From Planctomycetaceae bacterium (GTDB taxonomy: Bacteria; Planctomycetota; Planctomycetia; Pirellulales; Pirellulaceae), in NCBI GenBank assembly GCA_018658605.1, contig JABHUV010000030.1:1-18166 (forward strand): 18,166 bases of DNA. Reading direction: 5' to 3'. Each line of letters begins with the position of its first letter. Position 1 is the stretch's first letter. Below are positions 15,206-18,166 of the stretch, in pieces. A model generated the notes under the pieces. That model had not been told where the DNA came from. It searched no databases and was given only the letters and a program-made list of their open reading frames with translations. Made by a program: the position numbers and the translations under genes.

Positions 15206-15964
15206 ATGAACAACTCCATGCGAAAACTCGTCTGCTGCTTAACTGCGGTGGTTCTTCTCGTCACAACCTCCGGATTTTATTCTTATGTTGCCGGGCAAGA
15301 ACCGAGAGTTGGATTAGAGGTCGGGAACCTGGCACCGGAGATCCAGGGAGAAGATCTCGATGGTGTGAAGTTCAAGCTGAGTGATTACCGTGGGAAAGTT
15401 GTAGTACTGGACTTCTGGGGCGATTGGTGACCCCCCTGCCGGGCCATGTACCCACACGAGCGGTCGCTCGTTGCAAAAATGAAAAATGAGCCTTTTGCCC
15501 TGATCGGTATCAACAGTGACAGGGACAAGGCCAAACTCAAACAACGAATGAAGGCAGAGAATATCACATGGCGCAGTTTTTGGAATGGTCCCCAGGGTAC
15601 GAGTGGGCCGATTTCGAAAGCCTGGGGTGTACGTGGATGGCCGACGATTTATGTCCTGGATGACAAGGGTGTCATCCGGTATAAGAATGTCCGGGGTTCG
15701 GCGATTGACAAGGCAGTCGAAACCCTGGTTGCCAAGGTCGAGGGAGGTTCGCCCGGGTCCACACCGTCCGCTAAGCTGCACGAGTTCACCGACAGCACGG
15801 GCAAGTTCAAAATCAAGGCCCGATTCGTCGAGTTCAACGAAGGGAAAGCCGTCTTAGAAAAAGAAGATGGCGATGTTCTCAAAGTCGTAATGACCAAGCT
15901 CAGCAAGGAAGACCAGAAGTACATTCAGGAACTCTTGAGAAGCCGACTGCGGCTTCGACCCTAG
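15206..15964 (+). CDS. Redoxin/thioredoxin-like protein with SHD1 domain; candidate selenoprotein (UxxC)
   Basis: This is a thiol-disulfide oxidoreductase of the TlpA/redoxin group, predicted exported (signal peptide about residues 1-30, from the ATG at 15206 or 15218). The thioredoxin-fold domain starts at VGNLAPEIQGEDLDG, with VVVLDFWGDW, then an in-frame TGA at 15428-15430, then PPCRAMYPHE. Homologues have Cys at the TGA, giving WCxxC; read as selenocysteine it is W-U75-P-P-C78. The fold continues in the same frame (FALIGINSD, GVRGWPTIYVLDDKGVIRYK with the cis-Pro loop). It ends with a small SHD1 domain (KFKIKARFVEFNEGKAVLEK to KLSKEDQKYIQ), common in planctomycetes. Total is 252 residues. 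There is no ribosome binding site at the ATG at 15446, so separate translation of the second half is unlikely. A nonsense mutation is the main alternative. GGA lies about 6 nt before 15206. Confidence 0.72.
15431..15471 (+). promoter_or_regulatory. Candidate bacterial SECIS element
   Basis: The hairpin ACGAGC (15456-15461), loop GGTC (15462-15465), GCTCGT (15466-15471) is a perfect 6-bp stem lying inside the coding frame. The loop begins 31 nt after the TGA and starts with G, and GGUC also occurs in the loop of the Escherichia coli fdhF SECIS. Bacterial SECIS elements lie just downstream of the Sec codon with a short stem and a G in the first loop positions. Such short hairpins also occur by chance, so the evidence is the combination with the UxxC context. 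Confidence 0.55.
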
Positions 15965-15980
15965 GATGCAAGGGCTGATC

Positions 15981-16006
15981 CCACCTCCGGACCGCCGGGC
16001 AAGAAC
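15981..16006 (+). repeat. Short repeat family C, copy 4
   Basis: CCACCTCCGGACCGCCGGGC followed by AAGAAC, with the same CCGCCGGGCAAG core as copies 2 and 3. It lies in the 100-nt gap between the convergent selenoprotein-candidate and FGE-like genes. Confidence 0.6.
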
Positions 16007-16066
16007 AATATCCAACGGCGGCGATGGCATGCAGCCCCCGCTTTCAGAGTAGCAAAGGTACAGAGG

Positions 16067-18166
16067 TCAAAGAGGACTAGGGAACTGATCCAACTCACGG
16101 ATCAACCGAAACCCATCGTTGAGATTATGGCTACCAGCCTCGTTCCTACCGCGGAAAGCGGAACGTGCGTCACGCGCGGAACCACCCCACGACCCACCCC
16201 GTAAAACACGCAAAGAGCCCCGCGTTTGCCCCCTTGGGTCATTTTCGATCGACTGTTCGTAGTAATCCTCTCCATAATAATCGAGGCACCACTCCCAAAC
16301 ATTGCCGTGCATATCGTACAGCCCAAACGCGTTGGATTTTTTTAGTTTAACCTGGTGAGCGTACGGCTCACCTATATCAACGGTGTTTTCGCTGTACCAA
16401 GCGTAATCGCTAAGTTCATTTACATCGTTGCCAAAGTTCCAAGTTGTCCTAGTTCCTGCGCGGCAGGCGTACTCCCATTCCGCCTCGGTGGGTAAGCGAT
16501 ATATCTTACTTTCTTTCTCGCTAAGTTTTGCACAAAATGCCAAGGCATCGCCCCTGTTTACCCACGTCGCTGGGTAGTTAGCACCTTCTTTGACATTGCC
16601 TTTCCCCTTCCATGGTTCTGTGTCCATCAAGGCCTTCCACTGCCCTTGAGTCACTTCGGTCGTTTGCATATAGAATGTCCTACTGATCGTGACCTTGTGT
16701 TGTTGTTCATCAACTTGGCGGTTCTTCTCCGTTTTTGGCGAACCCATTATGAAGCTTCCAACAGGGATATTGTTAAAGGTCATGTGGAGAGTGTTAGTTA
16801 TTGGATCGCCAGCGAGGATTGCAGCTTTTTCGGCAGCGACCTGCATCCGCAATCCATCGCTATTACTGGGGTCTATAGCAAGCGCTGCTTTCCAATCACC
16901 TTTAGCTAAGGCAGCGGTAACTACTGTGTCCCTCAATCGCAATCCCTCCCGATTATAAGGATCTAAATCTAGCGCTGTTTTCCAATCACCCTTAGCTAAG
17001 GCAGCGGTAACTGCAGCGGTTTTTGCCGCTGCAGCCTTCTCTGCTGCGACCTGCATCCGCAACGCATCGCTATTATTGGGGTCTATACCAAGCACTGCTT
17101 TCCAATCACCCTTAGCTAAGAAAAAAATAACTGCAGCGTCCTTTTCGGCTGCAGCCTTCATCCGCAATCCCGCACTATTATCGGGGTCTAAGATAAGCAC
17201 TGCTTTCCAATCACCCTCATCTAATGCAGCAGTAACTGCAGCAGCCTTTTCCGCAGCAGCCTTCATCCGCAATCCCGCACTATTGTCGGGTTCTAAGGTA
17301 AGCACTGCATCCCAATCCCCTTTAGCTAAGGCAGCAGTAACTGCAGCTGCCTTTTCGGCAGCAGCCTGCATCTGCTTTCCCTTGCTATGATTTGGATCTA
17401 AAGCAAGTACTTGTTTCCAGTCCCCCTTAGCCAAGGCAGCAGCAATTGCAGCGGCCTTTTCGGCAGCGGCCTGCATCCGCAATCCATCGCTGTTGTTGGG
17501 GTCTATCTCTAATACCGCTTCCCAGTCCCGATTTGCAATCGCAGTTTTAACGGCCTTTGCGTCATTAATATTTTTTATGACCGCGCCTATGATTAAAACC
17601 ACTACGACACACGCCGCTGCAATTCCAAGTCCGGCTAACTGCTTGTTACGAATAAATACGGATTCTTTATCCTTAGCTTTCTCAAGCATTTGTTGAATCT
17701 GGGGATCCTGAATACCAGCGTTCGCAATCCCGCTTAGATACAGATTAATACTTTTAATCGCAATTCGATATTTTTTATTGGACAAGGCTACTGGCACAGT
17801 ACTTAACACGCCCTGACGATGCATCGACAACTGATGTGCCTGTTGAATAAGGCTTGTCGTAGTGACCGTCCGATTTTCCGGTGCAATCGTGTCGAGTATC
17901 TGCACTACCTCAGTAAATTGCAACTGCTGCATATGCTGCTGTGCCTGCGAGATAATTTGTTGATTGCGGGCATCAATCTGTGCTTCGCGAGCGATAAGGT
18001 CCTGTCTTAACGTCACGAAGTCGCTCTGATCAGCCTTCAGAGTTAAACACTCCTCAACAACAGGCAATAGATCCTTAAGTTGATCATTACTCACAGCCGT
18101 TGTGATTCTGTCACGCAGGTGATTTAACCGATTAAGTGAATCACTTGCTTTGGTTTTTAGCTCCAA
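16067..18166 (-). CDS. Membrane protein with tandem repeats and FGE-like (SUMF1/EgtB/PvdO) C-terminal domain, N-terminus beyond window
   Basis: At least 699 aa, open at the window edge. The visible N-terminal part (1-175) is helical and polar with Gln-rich segments, like linkers in large planctomycete signalling proteins; a protein kinase domain further upstream is plausible but unseen. A transmembrane helix (about 178-198) follows, then seven repeats (204-450) and an FGE-sulfatase domain (455-695). Domain motifs are VGSFIMGSP, FYMQTTEVTQGQW, YRLPTEAEWEYACRAG (556-571), GLYDMHGNVWEWC (615-627) and LRVLRGGSWGG (652-662). At the place where true formylglycine-generating enzymes have their two catalytic Cys (just after RGGS), this protein has Gly, Ser, Asp and Ala. 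It is unlikely to make formylglycine and more probably has another, perhaps binding, role. The C-terminal domain lies on the opposite membrane side from the N-terminal part. Confidence 0.85.
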   Translation of the reverse strand: MELKTKASDSLNRLNHLRDRITTAVSNDQLKDLLPVVEECLTLKADQSDFVTLRQDLIAREAQIDARNQQIISQAQQHMQQLQFTEVVQILDTIAPENRTVTTTSLIQQAHQLSMHRQGVLSTVPVALSNKKYRIAIKSINLYLSGIANAGIQDPQIQQMLEKAKDKESVFIRNKQLAGLGIAAACVVVVLIIGAVIKNINDAKAVKTAIANRDWEAVLEIDPNNSDGLRMQAAAEKAAAIAAALAKGDWKQVLALDPNHSKGKQMQAAAEKAAAVTAALAKGDWDAVLTLEPDNSAGLRMKAAAEKAAAVTAALDEGDWKAVLILDPDNSAGLRMKAAAEKDAAVIFFLAKGDWKAVLGIDPNNSDALRMQVAAEKAAAAKTAAVTAALAKGDWKTALDLDPYNREGLRLRDTVVTAALAKGDWKAALAIDPSNSDGLRMQVAAEKAAILAGDPITNTLHMTFNNIPVGSFIMGSPKTEKNRQVDEQQHKVTISRTFYMQTTEVTQGQWKALMDTEPWKGKGNVKEGANYPATWVNRGDALAFCAKLSEKESKIYRLPTEAEWEYACRAGTRTTWNFGNDVNELSDYAWYSENTVDIGEPYAHQVKLKKSNAFGLYDMHGNVWEWCLDYYGEDYYEQSIENDPRGQTRGSLRVLRGGSWGGSARDARSAFRGRNEAGSHNLNDGFRLIRELDQFPSPL
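16817..17557 (-). repeat. Seven tandem coding repeats (TPR-like, ALAKGDWKAVL unit)
   Basis: Residues 204-450 of the FGE-like protein form seven units. Each has the pattern TAALAKGDWKAVLxLDPxNS followed by xGLRMQAAAEKAAA. Units are mostly about 35 residues (roughly 105 nt); one is lengthened (AAAAKTA) and the sixth is shortened (LRLRDT in place of the full helix). The A-x-G-W pair of helices recalls degenerate TPR units. Near-identical neighbouring units point to recent expansion by recombination. Confidence 0.85.

Noticed and set aside
15446..15964. Independent thioredoxin-domain gene starting at the ATG at 15446
   Set aside because: This start would drop the first half of the fold and the region before it has no ribosome binding site; the frame joins the upstream ORF exactly at the TGA.
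16817..17557. CRISPR-like array
   Set aside because: The regular period of roughly 105 nt comes from tandem protein repeats in one open frame, not short direct repeats with unique spacers.

Overview
The window looks like accessory chromosome of a planctomycete. Several gene types typical of that phylum occur together: a redoxin/cytochrome c/copper-monooxygenase-like fusion, a thioredoxin-like protein with a C-terminal SHD1 domain, a DUF3592 membrane protein, a membrane protein with a Pro/Asn/Tyr-rich N-terminus, and a very large membrane protein ending in a formylglycine-generating-enzyme-like domain. The phylum assignment is inference from gene content. No rRNA, tRNA, CRISPR array or transposase gene was found.

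Layout. 2-1723 (+): C-terminal part of an S45 penicillin acylase/acyl-homoserine-lactone acylase type hydrolase, cut by the window start. 2006-4750 (+): secreted GH36-like glycosidase with a LamG domain, visibly richer in A/T than its neighbours. 4891-5501: divergent pair of tiny zinc-ribbon, single-helix membrane proteins. 5903-8195 (+): polytopic membrane protein followed by a secreted purple-acid-phosphatase-like enzyme, then a hairpin terminator. 8351-8434 (+): tiny lipoprotein-like peptide. 8454-9219 (-): DUF3592 protein broken by one extra base in an A7 run. 9462-10199 (+): membrane protein with an internal zinc ribbon. 10380-10850 (-): small membrane protein. 11124-12175 (-): archaemetzincin-type metalloprotease with a short overlapping leader ORF. 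12331-12795 (-): orphan gene, possibly damaged. 12832-14562 (-): redoxin-cytochrome-monooxygenase fusion. 14948-15094 (+): unidentified coding remnant. 15206-15964 (+): redoxin/SHD1 protein whose first redox-active cysteine codon is TGA. 16067-18166 (-): tandem-repeat protein with an FGE-like C-terminus, cut by the window end.

The most important observation is at 15428-15430. One open frame is interrupted by a single TGA exactly where a thioredoxin-fold protein has the first Cys of its WCxxC motif (W-TGA-P-P-C). About 30 nt downstream is a small hairpin with loop GGTC, in the right place for a bacterial SECIS element. The simplest reading is a selenoprotein with a UxxC active site, which a standard gene caller would split into two ORFs.

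The second theme is dispersed short repeats between genes: family A (three copies), family B (two copies, each carrying a ribosome binding site and start codon for a minus-strand gene) and short family C (four copies around ACCGCCGGGCAAG). One A copy can pair with an upstream arm into a large imperfect hairpin resembling an integron attC site. The mosaic of unrelated single genes in both orientations separated by such repeats suggests a region assembled by acquisition. That is inference, and no integrase is in view.
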